From assembly GCF_000237925.1 (NCBI RefSeq), contig NC_031500.1, positions 11,681,753 to 11,745,752 on the forward strand: DNA of 64,000 nucleotides, read 5' to 3'. The notes beneath the pieces are model-generated. The model saw only the letters and a program-made list of their open reading frames with translations. It was not told where the DNA came from and made no database searches. Positions 1-10,205 of the stretch are shown piece by piece (the first letter of the stretch is position 1; every line of letters begins with the position of its first letter). Both the position numbers and the translations under genes were made by a program. Origin of the DNA: Schistosoma mansoni. Lineage: Eukaryota > Platyhelminthes > Trematoda > Strigeidida > Schistosomatidae.

Positions 1-204
1 ACACTTCTAACTACGTGAACTTATAATTTTTATGAATGTTATTTCAGTGTCTATATTTTTCTAATCATTGACCTAATTCCTATTATTATTCTTATCACAA
101 CTAGTACACCTGTCATTGCACTATCAATTTGTAATCTATTCCACTGTTATCACTGACTAATAAACTGCCTTGATTGGTTTAATAATTTCGTATATGCATA
201 CAAA

Positions 205-280
205 TATTACTGTATATTAGACGCGCTATGCTGACTAGTATGGAGGATGGTTGGAAGAGAGTTAGGGGCGACTAAACGAA
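205..280 (+). mobile_element. Fragment of the second LINE family
   Basis: ATGCTGACTAGTATGGAGG and GGTTGGAAGAGAGTTAGGGG correspond to the AML..G.GWK..RG part of the LINE at 19.2-19.8 kb. It is cut off by an LTR fragment at ~277 and appears to resume with its 3' UTR at ~470. Confidence 0.5.
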
Positions 281-440
281 CTAGCTGGACTAGGCAGATA
301 GCAGGGCTGATACGCACTCTAGACTGCTCGTAAGGTTTTTCGTGTGTCACTGTCCCAATCGATAATTCGCGGCTCATTGATCGGCGGTCTTACAACGTTC
401 ATATATTAACAGGGCACGTACGCACTCACACATTATAACA
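277..440 (+). mobile_element. 3' fragment of an LTR (same family as 4813-5293)
   Basis: GCTGGACTAGGCAGATAGCA, CTCTAGACTGCTCG and the end TTATAACA match the 3' third of the solo LTR at 4813-5293. It lacks its 5' part and sits inside a LINE fragment. A fossil. Confidence 0.7.
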
Positions 441-469
441 ATATCTTTATATACAACCTTTCTTTTATA

Positions 470-604
470 TATTACCACTACTAAATTAACTACTTCTATA
501 AATCCGGTGTTCATCTTGTTGTGCTAATGAGTGAGGTATGGCAACTTGGACCGATGCATATGTGTGCCTGGTCCTATGTTGCAGCTAACTGACTGACCGA
601 CTGA
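470..604 (+). mobile_element. 3' UTR and (ACTG)n tail of the second LINE family
   Basis: TTGTGCTAATGAGTGAGG, TATGGCAACTTGG and the following TGCATATGTGTGCCTGG match the 3' UTR at 19.73-19.79 kb. The copy ends GCTAACTGACTGACCGACTG, a short tandem tail of the kind LINEs leave at their 3' end. Confidence 0.6.
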
Positions 605-654
605 ATCGTTTATATAAATATTATTCTAAATCATAAATATAAGAATTTACTTAC

Positions 655-997
655 CTAAACGTAATTGACCCATTGACATTTCAATTGATTTATCTTCACC
701 AAAACCTAATACAAAAAAATCTGTATTCTTTTTTTCTTTTTCTTGTGTATCATTCATAGAATAATTATAATTTAATAAACCAATTTCTATCCATCCTTTT
801 GAAAGATGAAATTTTTTATTTAACATTAAAATTGATATATCAGGTGAACCACCTAATTCATCATGGTTACTAATTGATCCACTATTAAGTTGATGACATT
901 GATTTTTATAGGTTGTAGGATAAATAAAATGGGTACCGAGACGATATTGTATATGAGGTGAAAAACGTTCATTTATATGGGTTAAATTGGCATAAAC
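655..997 (-). CDS. Cercarial-elastase-like S1 serine protease, exon 2
   Basis: The exon is open in phase 0 from an AG acceptor preceded by a T-rich tract (998-999) to a GTAAGT donor at 654. It reads VYANLTHINERFSPHIQYRL and continues for 114 codons plus one base. The segment SPDISILMLNKKFHL holds the catalytic Asp and aligns with FDIAIVMLAQMVNL of cercarial elastase. Near the end FFVLGFGED corresponds to the VFIVGYGRD strand. A charged loop (QEKEKKNTD) is inserted between them. Phase 0 matches the end of exon 1, so I join the two across a ~7.3-kb intron full of SINE copies. The third exon, with the GDSGG serine, must lie left of the window, so activity cannot be judged from here. No other S1 exon is visible between the two. 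Confidence 0.8.
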
Positions 998-1094
998 CTA
1001 AAAAAATATTTTTTAAAAATATTTTTTTTATTATTTAATGAAAATAATATATTTCAATAATGTGTAATGAATCTTTCATTTTAAACAATATTTA

Positions 1095-1265
1095 CTGGTA
1101 GGTCGTGGGTTTGGATCTCGAGAGGCGGGATCGTGGATGCGTACTGTCAAGGAGGAGTCCCACAATAGGACGAAATGGCCGTAAAACAGTGCTTCCAGGT
1201 TTTTCATGGTGGTTTAGCTTCAATTGACTCATGATTTTAACTATGAAAATACTGAAATCTCCACA
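1095..1265 (+). mobile_element. SINE family 2, 3' part (plus)
   Basis: Contains the box B region and the hammerhead-like module AAGGAGGAGTCCCACAATAG, then GGACGAAA and the family tail GTGGTTTAGCTTCAATTGAC. It belongs to a second tRNA-derived SINE family that is abundant here. Confidence 0.75.
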
Positions 1266-1339
1266 AAACCGCTTTTGAATATTTATTAACTTATAGAAAA
1301 GTGAGAAAAAATAAACATTATCAGTATATGGTTATGGAG

Positions 1340-1700
1340 ATTATTATGTTTTTGATTGAGATCATGAACTGATTGATTTTAGATCATCACTGAAAACCTG
1401 GAAACATTAGATGGTTGTTTCGTTCTATTGTGAGACTCCTGAGCAGTGTGTGTCCATGATTTCGCCCGCGGGGTTTGAAACCGAGACTTTCGGTCTCTCA
1501 TGCGAACGCTTAACCTCTAGACTACTGAGCCGGTATCCAACGGTATTAATGTCAAACCTCAACCAATTCACGAAATTGCGAGACCATCTTCTATTGTACT
1601 GAAATAGATACCTGTCTCTACTTGATACGGATTAGCTCCACTGGTCACGTCTTCTCACTAGAACTCCGAGAATTCCCTCACGAAGCTAGTCACTAGGAAG
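1340..1700 (-). mobile_element. SINE family 2, full-length diverged copy (minus)
   Basis: On the minus strand it shows the 5' leader (AGATGGTCTCGCAATTTCG), box A (CTCAGTAGTCTAGAGGTTAAG) and a box B-like GGTTTCAAACCCC. The hammerhead-like part has the core CTCAGGA and an intact GAACGAAAC. Old copy with one core change. Confidence 0.65.
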
Positions 1701-1740
1701 CACATGGTAATTATCAGTATAGGGTTTCGGAAATTATTAT

Positions 1741-1884
1741 GTTTTTGATTGAGATCATGAATCCCGTGAGGTGGATCGTGGATACACACTGCCGAGTCCC
1801 ACAATAGGACGAAACGGCCCTCCAGTGCTTCTAGGTTTTCAATAATGGTCTAACATCAATGTGTTCATGATCTCAATCAAAAAC
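1741..1884. mobile_element. SINE family 2 remnant bounded by a 21-bp inverted repeat
   Basis: GTTTTTGATTGAGATCATGA at 1741 is answered by its exact complement ending at 1884 (21 bp each). Between them is the box B-to-tail part of SINE 2. It is a fold-back like the copies at 3.9, 8.8 and 17.9 kb. Confidence 0.6.
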
Positions 1885-2639
1885 GTAATAATAATAACTA
1901 AGTGAAGATATTGAGAAAAAAAGTGGAATTTATCATTTTAGTTTTGTAGTGACTTGGCTTCTAGATAATTCCTTAGGCTTCGTTTGTCAATCACTCTGAT
2001 AACCGTTATTTAAATAAATCCAAACAGTGTATGAATTTAGAAAGCAATAGGAAGAACCGACTACAGTTTATTATTGGATAGTGCAGATAACAAAGTTACA
2101 AACACATCAAGCGAATTCGAGTAGAAAGGCCAATGCACTCGAGCAAGTGAGTACACAGGCGGATTCAGAGTCAAATCGAATCGAATCGAAGCAAAGCAAT
2201 AATTAGGTTCAGGCATATATATAAGGAAAAGCGAATGATTCATCGAACAATAATTAAGGAACTAACACATAAGCTAGAGAGAGATATGTGAGTAGGATAT
2301 CACATGTGACCAAGCATACATGATCATACAGACAAGATAGTGATAATAATAATAATACAAAGAAATAGACAAATTGTTACTGTTCTAATAACACTGTCTG
2401 TTATATAAGTTAATAAAAGAGCTTGGCAAAATTAATTGTACGAGATGTGCTATAGTTTAGTTAAGCTATATACATTTGATTTTGTTTTTAAATTTACCAT
2501 AGTGACTGGTTTTAAATCAGTTCGTTTATAGTCTCCGAATAGTGGATTATAAATATGTCCTGAATGCTAAACGGAAAGCCTATAATTTTTAACCTGATCT
2601 TTTTACTAACTAATGTTTTACAACTAAATAAATAGTGTT

Positions 2640-2900
2640 ATAAGCAAAGACGGATAGTGGCTAGCAGTGGAATCCACGACACGCGTTTCGTCCTATCTGG
2701 GACTCGTCAGCTGGATGTAACTGCAACTCAGAGTTGATGTTCACTATGGGACTTGAATCCAGTACTGTTCGCTTCAAACGCCATCGTGTTATCCACTCAG
2801 CTACTGAGTCCTGATAGCCGCTTGCTTGTGCAATGAGGTAAAGTTTAAATTCACTTAGTATTGTTTGGTTGAATCTTCTCATTGATGTTTAGGGCTGCAG
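2640..2900 (-). mobile_element. Sm-alpha-type hammerhead SINE (minus copy)
   Basis: Read on the minus strand it has a tRNA-like head (AGCTGAGTGGATAAC box A; a degenerate GGATTCAAGTCCC box B), the shared ACATCAACTCTGAG linker, a hammerhead module, and the tail GCTAGCCACTATCC. This order is that of the schistosome Sm-alpha SINE, transcribed by RNA polymerase III. It lies head to head with the plus copy that follows. Confidence 0.85.
2672..2716 (-). ncRNA. Hammerhead ribozyme module, core intact
   Basis: On the minus strand ATCCAG (stem I) is followed by CTGACGA, stem II GTCCCAGATAGGAC, GAAAC, a very short stem III and the GTC cleavage triplet. All conserved core bases are present. One stem I pair next to the cleavage site is mismatched. 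This type of module is known to cleave as a dimer because stem III is so short. Confidence 0.75.
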
Positions 2901-2904
2901 TTGA

Positions 2905-3200
2905 TCAGCTAATTGAATAATGCGATGGCGTTTGAAGCGAACGGTAATGGTATCGGGTCCCAGAGTGGACATCAACTCTGAGATGCAGGTACATCCAAAT
3001 CACAAGTCCCGAATAGGACGAAACGCGCGTCCTGGGTTCCACTGCTAGCCACTATCCATCTTTGCTTACCACGCTTATGAATTTAGGCTATATCGAGGCA
3101 ATACGCACAGTATACACATATGTCAATTAGAGACTGACCAGTTGCAGTCCTAAACGTCAATGGGAAGATACAAACAAACAATACTAAGTGAATCTGAATA
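2905..3200 (+). mobile_element. Sm-alpha-type SINE (plus copy) with ruined hammerhead core
   Basis: Starts in the tRNA-like head (GCGATGGCGTTTGAAGCGAA), runs through the hammerhead region and the tail GCTAGCCACTATCC. It then continues into the next unit's leader (ATCGAGGCAATACGCACAG, CAATGGGAAGATACAAAC). The CTGACGA core reads AATCACA, so cleavage is not expected. Confidence 0.8.
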
Positions 3201-3329
3201 AATAGTGATTGAGTATAATGAATACATCTATGAGAAATCGATTTGTCGTGAAGTAAAAACTCTGGAAATTATGTTTATCTGTTACTAAGGAATTACAATT
3301 CAAAATGGATTTCTTGAAGTTCTAGTGAA

Positions 3330-3650
3330 AATCCATGATCAGTAGAGTCTGATCCGTGTCGGATATGACACAGTTCTCTACCTCAGACAATGGATGAAGG
3401 GTTACATAAGATAGTGGATCGACTGAAGTTAGACAATAACACCTCTGGATGCCGGCTGAGTGTGATCTAGAGGTTAAGAGTTCGCACGTGAGATGGAAGG
3501 TCCTGAGTTCTAATCCTGCACGCAGGGTTGTGGGTGTGCATTGCTGAGGAGTCCCATACTAGGACGAAACGACCGTCCAGTACTTCCAGGTTTTTAATGG
3601 TATTCTAGCTTAGATTGACTCGTGAATCAAACTGTGAAAATTACAATTCT
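3330..3650 (+). mobile_element. SINE family 2, near full length, with intact hammerhead heptamer
   Basis: 5' leader (GATCGACTGAAGTTAGAC), then a head with box A GGCTGAGTGTGATCTAGAGG and box B TGAGTTCTAATCC. The module at 3538-3582 reads CTGAGGA-GTCCCATACTAGGAC-GAAAC-GACCGTC, and the family tail follows. It is an older copy by substitutions, yet the catalytic heptamer is kept. Confidence 0.75.
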
Positions 3651-3867
3651 TTCAAATGCTTGACATTATTCGACATATTTTAGATTGAGCCCAACTACAA
3701 TCATGCAATCAACTAAAGTGATGTAGAGGTGTTGAATTGAAAAGACGGCGACATGGAGAATAAAATAAAAACGCTATGAAAATATAGTAAATCGATCATT
3801 GATTATCAGTTATGAATATTAGAGTTGAATAAATCACTCATTTTAGAAAATTATGATAATTCATCAA

Positions 3868-4127
3868 TCAGAAGGGGTTTTGTGGAGATTTCAGTATTTT
3901 CATAGTTAAAATCATGAGTCAATTGAAGCTAGACCGCCAAGGGAAACCTGGAAGCACTGGGTGGCCGTTTCGTCCTATTGTAGTAGGTCCTGCGTTCGAA
4001 TCTCGCTCGCGAGGCGGGATCGTGGATGCGCACTGCCATGGAGGAGTCCCACAATAGGACGAAACGGCCGTTCAGTGCTTCCAGGTTTTCCTTGGTGGTC
4101 TAGCTTCAATTGACTCATGATTTCAAC
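3868..4127. mobile_element. Fold-back SINE 2 insertion with 16-bp target duplication
   Basis: The left half is SINE 2 in antisense from its 3' tail to the stem II loop. The right half is SINE 2 in sense from box B to near the tail. TATGATAATTCATCAA flanks the whole (3852-3867, 4128-4143), so the palindrome was inserted as one event. Some 110 bp of the arms are complementary. Confidence 0.85.
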
Positions 4128-4812
4128 TATGATAATTCATCAAGTTAAATACATGATTCTCGGAGAAATGGATTCCACAGTAATTCATGAGAAAAAATAC
4201 TTGGAAAAAAGTTCAAAGTCATAGGGTCATTTTTTGAGTTAATTGTTAGGAGAGTATCCTAAAAACCACATTATTATTAATGGCTTTATTGAATATTATA
4301 TTCTTGGTACATTATGGAATTCTCAGCATAGAGTATTTCCACAAGTTTCCTTTTCTTACTTGTTCATCGATCCTAACGATAAATATTGACTGGTCGCCAG
4401 TAAGATGTTGACAGTTCAGAAATTGATATCTGAATAATTTTCTCTTTTTTTCAATGCATATTACCAGCAACCAAAATGTTGCTGATTGTACTTTTCTGTA
4501 ACTTGTACAGCAAAAAGTCATAAACTTTTCATAAACGCACTTAGATGGGTTATGGGATTGATAGACATAATGATGTGGTAAAACAAATTAAAACAGACAG
4601 CTTGTTGAAATATCTAAATGTGAGGAACAGGTAGCCCAGATATTCAAGCAAGCCACCAAGATACCGTTATCTAATATTGACACAGAAACTTATCGAACAC
4701 AAAGTACTTAGTTTAGACAGTACAGCATTATTAAAATTCAATACATAACACTTTTTCTGTCGCTATGGATTTGTTTTGAATAGAAACATGGGATATAATT
4801 GAAATATGTTAC

Positions 4813-5293
4813 TGTTATATCCCGAGGAGAATTGTGAATGGTAACTTTTGAGGACTGTTTATGGACCAATATGATATGTATATTTCCTATTGTATAATTG
4901 TTAAGTAACTAAAGTATCCATATTCGTGTTCCTCTTATTATAAGCTTCATTTTGACCCATAGACTATTACTGTACGATTTACCATTCCTGAGTTATATCC
5001 AGTCTATGAATTACGGTTCCCCCTATTCACAGCCACATTTTGCCAAATCTTGTACAAATATTATTTTCTATTTTATGGTACGATGTGGTCTGTCTGATTG
5101 GTATATAAACTCAGTATGTTTGAAATAAATGATTCATATTGCAGAGGTTGTTATTGATATTCTGGACTTAACTAGCTGGGCTAGGCAGAAAGCAGGACTG
5201 ATAAGTACTCAAGACTGCTCATACGGCTTTTGTGTGTCATTGCTTTGATCAATAATTCACTCCTCGCTAATAGGCGAGCCACTCGATATAACA
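4813..5293 (+). mobile_element. Solo LTR with perfect 5-bp target duplication
   Basis: A 481-bp unit begins TGTTATATC and ends GATATAACA, the inverted termini of an LTR. GTTAC flanks it directly on both sides (4808-4812, 5294-5298). It has a TATA-like GGTATATAAA and an AATAAA in the expected order. No internal retroviral-type region is present, so recombination has left a solo LTR. Family not assigned (Gypsy or BEL by the 5-bp duplication). It is a fossil, probably of moderate age. Confidence 0.9.
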
Positions 5294-5299
5294 GTTACA

Positions 5300-7785
5300 A
5301 TCATAGTAAAGCTGTAAGAACAATAAAACAACTCTACAAATTACTATTTTAGTTTCTAGATAAATGAATTATTTCATGCTAATAGGTTGTTATTTACTTT
5401 AAACAGTGGATATAAACACGATTTTTTGTCCTGAACTGAAATTGATTGTCTAACCAATGAACTTTCCGAAGTATACAATAAATAAATTGTTTGACCTAGT
5501 TTAGGATTCCTCCTTAGTGTACACATACACATAACTCATGTACAATTAGATTGAGAATCTTTGAATCTTCCAGTAATCAAGATAGTATTGAACAACTGAG
5601 TTAGAATCCAATAGTCCATAATTTCAACTTGCGATATAAAGTAGTCATCATTCAATATTATCTGAGATATCTGTCTCATGCACGACATTATTCACTTCAT
5701 AAGTCAGGGTTTTTTTTACCAAGACTCTCAGTAATTCTTTCTTTGACGACTCATTCTGTGCATGGTTGTTATTGTTTTTGTAATTTTCAGAGAAGTTCCA
5801 AACTAGTCATTGTTAGTTTGAGTAATTTCTACCATCATTTTCAATTAGACCTTCATTAGGTTTTACTCCAATATACAAAGTTATGTCTATATATATGCCA
5901 AAGCATTTGACTAGCCAAGGCAATTTGTGATTGCATAACTAATTATAAACAAGCAAAATGTACACACTGATCGTGAGATGATAGGTGGATTACAACTTAT
6001 AAAAAGCAAAAATCAATAAAATCAAACTATCAAAATAAGAATCAATAAAAATTACGTAATAAGAGTGTAAAGAATTAGTTTCAATATATAAGTAGTAAAG
6101 AGATTGGTAAGGAATGAAAAAAAGATGAACAAGGGGTAAAAAGAATGAGTAAGACTGTTAAATAAGACTCAAGTTTTCTCTGGCCATCAAAGAGGCAATG
6201 GTATTACAAATTTATTTTGAATACATGAACTGAGGTTGGTCTGTGGAATACTTTTAGCTTCCTTTTATGAAAGGAAAAAGATCAATTCTCAATATAGTAG
6301 AATGAAGATAATTGATAAATCATACTGAACGCTTTAAATCTGTCTACCGCATGACTACTACTGAGAAAATGTAATAACTTGTTTGGTAGTAAGTCCGATA
6401 TAGCTTTCTCTTCTAAATCAGCTAAACTGACAAATTGACGGGGAAGTGGAGTTACTGAATAGTTTAGCCTTTAGTTCAACAACCACTGTTGGTTGATTAG
6501 AAAATGAGAAACATAGACAAATCACATAAAACGTTCACTTTATTGCTCTGACTAGTCTATTATAAAGAAGATCGTTAGTCGTATCACCGTTGAGTAGTAA
6601 CCCTATATCTCTAACTTACTGTTCATTGTATACATATACTTCTTCAGAAAACCTTGTGAGTAACCAAATTACTAATTAGTGATATCGTTTGAGTATATCT
6701 TTCTTTGTTTGTAAGACATATAATCGGGGGTTTTTTATGATGAATAAGGAAGAGACTAGAGAAATGTGTGCATAACCAATTAGATAAACCTTTTATTTGC
6801 ATACTTCTAATGATTAGGTTATCGACCTTTCTGTTTGGCATTTTATAACTTCTTTCAAATACCTTTTATCTATCAGTTTTTCGATAATATATTTTATTTA
6901 GGATAGAATGATCTTTCATTGTAAAAGTTTAGAAAGTATTACTTTAAGATCTTTAAGAATTCGAACAATGATTTGTTTCTCTGATACCTACTGTCTTGGA
7001 AATGAAATGTGAGACTTCTTTATGCGACGGGATAAGAAGATTATACAATTTATGTCAATATTTTTTACACTAATTCATTATGAAATTCGGTCTGGGTAAC
7101 AAGTGTGAACTTCGTTCAGTGTAACGTTGTGAAGTCAGCCTATTCTTGTGTCAGTTCAGTAAAAAACTTTGTTAAATATGACACATGTGAACGTAGGTTC
7201 AGTGTGATAATTGTATTCCCTGCAACGATTAGGGAGAACTATATTCAGTATGTTTTTTACAATAAACCGATGTATCTTTCCCTATATATGTTATTTTAAA
7301 GCGTATGTAAAATTTTTTATTTTGACCTAATGACGACGTTAGTTTGGTGACCCAAGAAATCATCATCACACCAGTCCTTCGTATTCTCACTTTGAATAGT
7401 AGTAACTGAAGTGGTTCCCGCTTCAAAGTATAAGTAGTAGGATCGAAGAATTGCAGTAATTCCTGATTGTTAAGTATAAGCAGTAAGATCAAAGACCAAA
7501 CAAGTATAATAACAGCAACGATACACAAACAGCAATGGGAGCGACCCTAGATAAAACAGCGGCAATCGGCGAATCTAACACTTCTTTTTATAGATTGGGT
7601 AGAGTCTGCAAGGTACGGACCAGCAACTTTGCAGTTATATGGTATGGAGAATGTACATATCTAAATCTAGAAGAAGAGGTAGTTGAAACTTATAGACTAA
7701 TATCATCTATTTGATTGTCATTACTGACGAACAAGTATTCATGATCTATAACCCATTTGTATTGGTTTCTGGAATCTTCCCATTA
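5300..7785. other. Protease intron stretch without identified features
   Basis: Within the ~7.3-kb intron. Open frames are short and unsupported. I see no repeat shared with the rest of the window. Confidence 0.5.
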
Positions 7786-7789
7786 ATGC

Positions 7790-7965
7790 TCAGAACTACA
7801 ATTGATCAGTCTCTTTTGAATATGTACATCCTGAATGGATTGCCTCGATATTGTCATTAAGTTACAAGCATTATAAGCAAAGATATATGGTGGTTAGTAG
7901 GGAAATCTAGAACGCACGTTTCGTCCTATTTAGGACTCAACAGCTAGATGTATCTGCATCCCAGA
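7790..7965 (-). mobile_element. Sm-alpha-type SINE (minus, partial)
   Basis: On the minus strand CATCTAGCTGTTGAGTCC and GGACGAAACG are the hammerhead module with one core change (CTGTTGA). The leader ending ...ATATCGAGGCAATCC is also recognisable. It is joined head to head with the plus copy at 7966. Confidence 0.72.
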
Positions 7966-8112
7966 GTTGATGTTCACTCAACAGTTAATGTGATGGTGTA
8001 CTGAGTTCGAGTCCCAGAGTGAATATCAACTCTGGAGTGTAGGTACATCCAGCTGACGAGTTTCAAATAGGACGAAATGCGCGTCCTTGGATTCCACTTC
8101 TAGCCACTATCC
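7966..8112 (+). mobile_element. Sm-alpha-type SINE (plus, partial) with near-intact hammerhead
   Basis: Box B GAGTTCGAGTCCC is followed by the ATATCAACTCTGGA linker and, at 8046-8093, ATCCAG-CTGACGA-stem II-GAAA-T-GCGCGTC. The core heptamer is intact. The base after GAAA is T instead of C and stem I has a bulge. Confidence 0.75.
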
Positions 8113-8253
8113 ATTTCTATTTATACTCTTATCTATTCGTTAAAAGTTAAATATTTTAATCTTTAAGATGATATTTCATCCTATACCTTGATAACTATCA
8201 TTCATTTATCATAATGCATAAATAAACAAAAAATTTTATTCTTGCCTACCTAC

Positions 8254-8502
8254 TTCATATGTTGGATCACCACATGCACAATGTCCAGCTGTTAAAATTT
8301 TATCAGGTGCTATAATTGTTCCAGTACATAAATGTGTATTACCAAGTAATAATACAATCATTGGAAATTCACCAAGATTTACTGGATAACCATTTTGTAT
8401 ACGATATTCTAATTTCATTGCTAATAATATAAATAAATTAGTAGATATATATATAATAATAATAATAATCCAAATCTTGGTAAATGTTATGCAATCACTC
8501 AT
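8254..8502 (-). CDS. Cercarial-elastase-like S1 serine protease, exon 1
   Basis: This exon encodes the N-terminal part of a secreted trypsin-fold protease. From the chosen Met there is a strongly hydrophobic signal segment (residues about 10-30, Ile-rich), then a short propeptide ending in Arg. The mature start RIQNGYPVNLGEF corresponds to the usual IVGG activation site. The catalytic His lies in the motif ILTAGHCACG. The spacing around CTGTIIAPDKILTAGHC is very close to schistosome cercarial elastase (CTGSLVSTRAVLTAGHC), a host-skin-degrading enzyme family. The exon is 249 nt (83 codons, phase 0) and ends at a GTAGGT donor after ...PTYE. An in-frame upstream ATG at 8676 would add a Gly-rich low-complexity leader and is less likely, because it would bury the signal peptide. 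The assignment as a protease is firm; the paralogue is not determined. Confidence 0.85.
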
Positions 8503-8631
8503 GATTGATAATGAGATCTTGTTTTTGTTGCTAACTGATAATAATAATAACAAAATCTGAGAAACAAAATTATTAAAAACCAAAAAAAATCTTTTTACGA
8601 GTACTTTATTGGTTATTTTTTTTTGAGTAGC

Positions 8632-8661
8632 AACACCACCACCACCACCCTCTCTCTCTCC
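8632..8661 (+). repeat. (CAC)n(CT)n microsatellite in the protease 5' region
   Basis: Six CAC/ACC units followed by a CT run. It lies upstream of the preferred start codon of the protease and would be read as poly-Gly in the alternative leader frame. Confidence 0.8.
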
Positions 8662-8832
8662 AGAAAAAAAAATCATTCAACACGCATATCCAGTGAACTA
8701 TTGAACAGTGATCGCATGATTTATTCATGTCGTCATATTTATAAATAATATGGAATAAGTAACCTTGACTAAAGGGTCATATGTGATAATTAAAATTTTG
8801 ATTTTGAATTAAAATATAATTTTTATGAATGG

Positions 8833-9139
8833 TCAGAAGAAATTTTGTAGAGATTTCAGTATTTTTAATAGTTGAAATCATGAGTCAATTGGAGCTAGAC
8901 CACCATGGAAAACCTGGAAGCACTGTTTGACGGCCAACTCGTCCTATTATGGGACTCTTCAACACTTAACCGATAGACCACTAAGCCGACATCCAACGGT
9001 GCTCTGGCTCGAAAGTGGTAGGTCCTGGGTTCGAATCTCGCTCGCGAGGCGGGATCATGGATGCGCACTGCCAAGGAGGAGTCCCATAATAGGACGAAAC
9101 GGCCGTCCAGTGCTTCCAGGTTTTCCATGGTGGTCTAGC
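8833..9139. mobile_element. Fold-back SINE 2 insertion with 12-bp target duplication
   Basis: Left arm antisense starting with the tail (TCAGAAG...), right arm sense from the head through box B (GGGTTCGAATCTC) to GGTGGTCTAGC. Flanks TTTTATGAATGG / TTTTATTAATGG (8821-8832, 9140-9151) match at 11 of 12. Apparent open frames on both strands here are side effects of the palindrome. Confidence 0.82.
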
Positions 9140-9245
9140 TTTTATTAATGGATTATAATATAATTTTATTGTGAAGAGAACTGAATATTTTTGGGATTGA
9201 ACGGAGAAAATTTACAAACATGTATGAACATATTTAGTTGGATAT

Positions 9246-9664
9246 GACTTACTTATGTCGTGGGACATAGGCTGTCAACTAGTAACGTCCAACTCATCAT
9301 CTTAGGCTCATCTTTCCAGTTATTGTCAAGTTCTGTTTATTCCTTTGATATCTGTCTACAGTTCCCTGTGCAGTGTTTTTTGTGGGCCATCTCTTTCCTT
9401 TTTACCATGAGGACTTCAAATTAGGGCTTGTATTATGATCCAGTTTGGTGATTTCTGCAATATGTGTCCATCATCTTTTCTTAATTTCCTATTTAACTGG
9501 AATCTACTTTTTTCTCTGTTACAGTAGATTATTGTTGATGATATCTGCTTAACGGATCTGGAGTATCTTGAATAGATAGCTGCATATAAATGCTTTTACT
9601 TTTTTGATGATGATTTTAGTAGTTCTCCGAGTTTCAACTCCATACAATAGAACTGTATTAAAAG
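9246..9664 (-). mobile_element. Diverged RTE LINE 3' end
   Basis: Aligns along its whole length with the 17043-17468 copy (same orientation, from the tail side through the TGG-CCA-type RT C-terminus to ...CATACAATAGAACTGTA) but with many substitutions. It is clearly older. It lies in the long intron of the protease gene. Confidence 0.7.
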
Positions 9665-10205
9665 ATTAATATGATGGGGATCTTTAAACGATTAGAACTG
9701 TCTTAACTTATATATATCTATATATATCAGGATAAAAATACAGAATTATTTATATTGATTAACCACTCATAAGTAACCAATGTGGTGTTGGTTTAGAACT
9801 CACTGTCGATTCAATCTTTTTGATCAATCCTAATTTAGTCACTTTTATGAAGGAGTAAATACGTAACTCAGTGATTTAGTTATACTTTTATCTTAAAAGA
9901 GTTATTCTGTTAATATGGTAGATTGTATGCATACATTGAATTATTGATTAATTCATCCAGAATCCCAACCAGCTCAATGCATTGAATTTGACTACTGACC
10001 AGTTCAGTAAATTTGATATAATTCATTATATTGTTCACATGGTTGCTAATCAGCTTGTGGGTAATAAAGTATTCATCCGTAGTCCTACCAACACTAATAT
10101 TGATCAGTATCAATCAATCTTTTTCAGTTAAACTGTAGAAGTATTTTGTTCCAGTTACAATAGTTACTGGTCTGAGAGGTTCGAAATTACATACACTATA
10201 TCTGG

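Noticed and set aside
8503-8676. Longer N-terminus of the protease from an upstream ATG
   Set aside because: It would add a poly-Gly low-complexity leader encoded by a microsatellite in front of the signal peptide; the inner Met fits secretion.
8895-9148. Overlapping frames on both strands
   Set aside because: They arise from the palindromic SINE; no protein family match.
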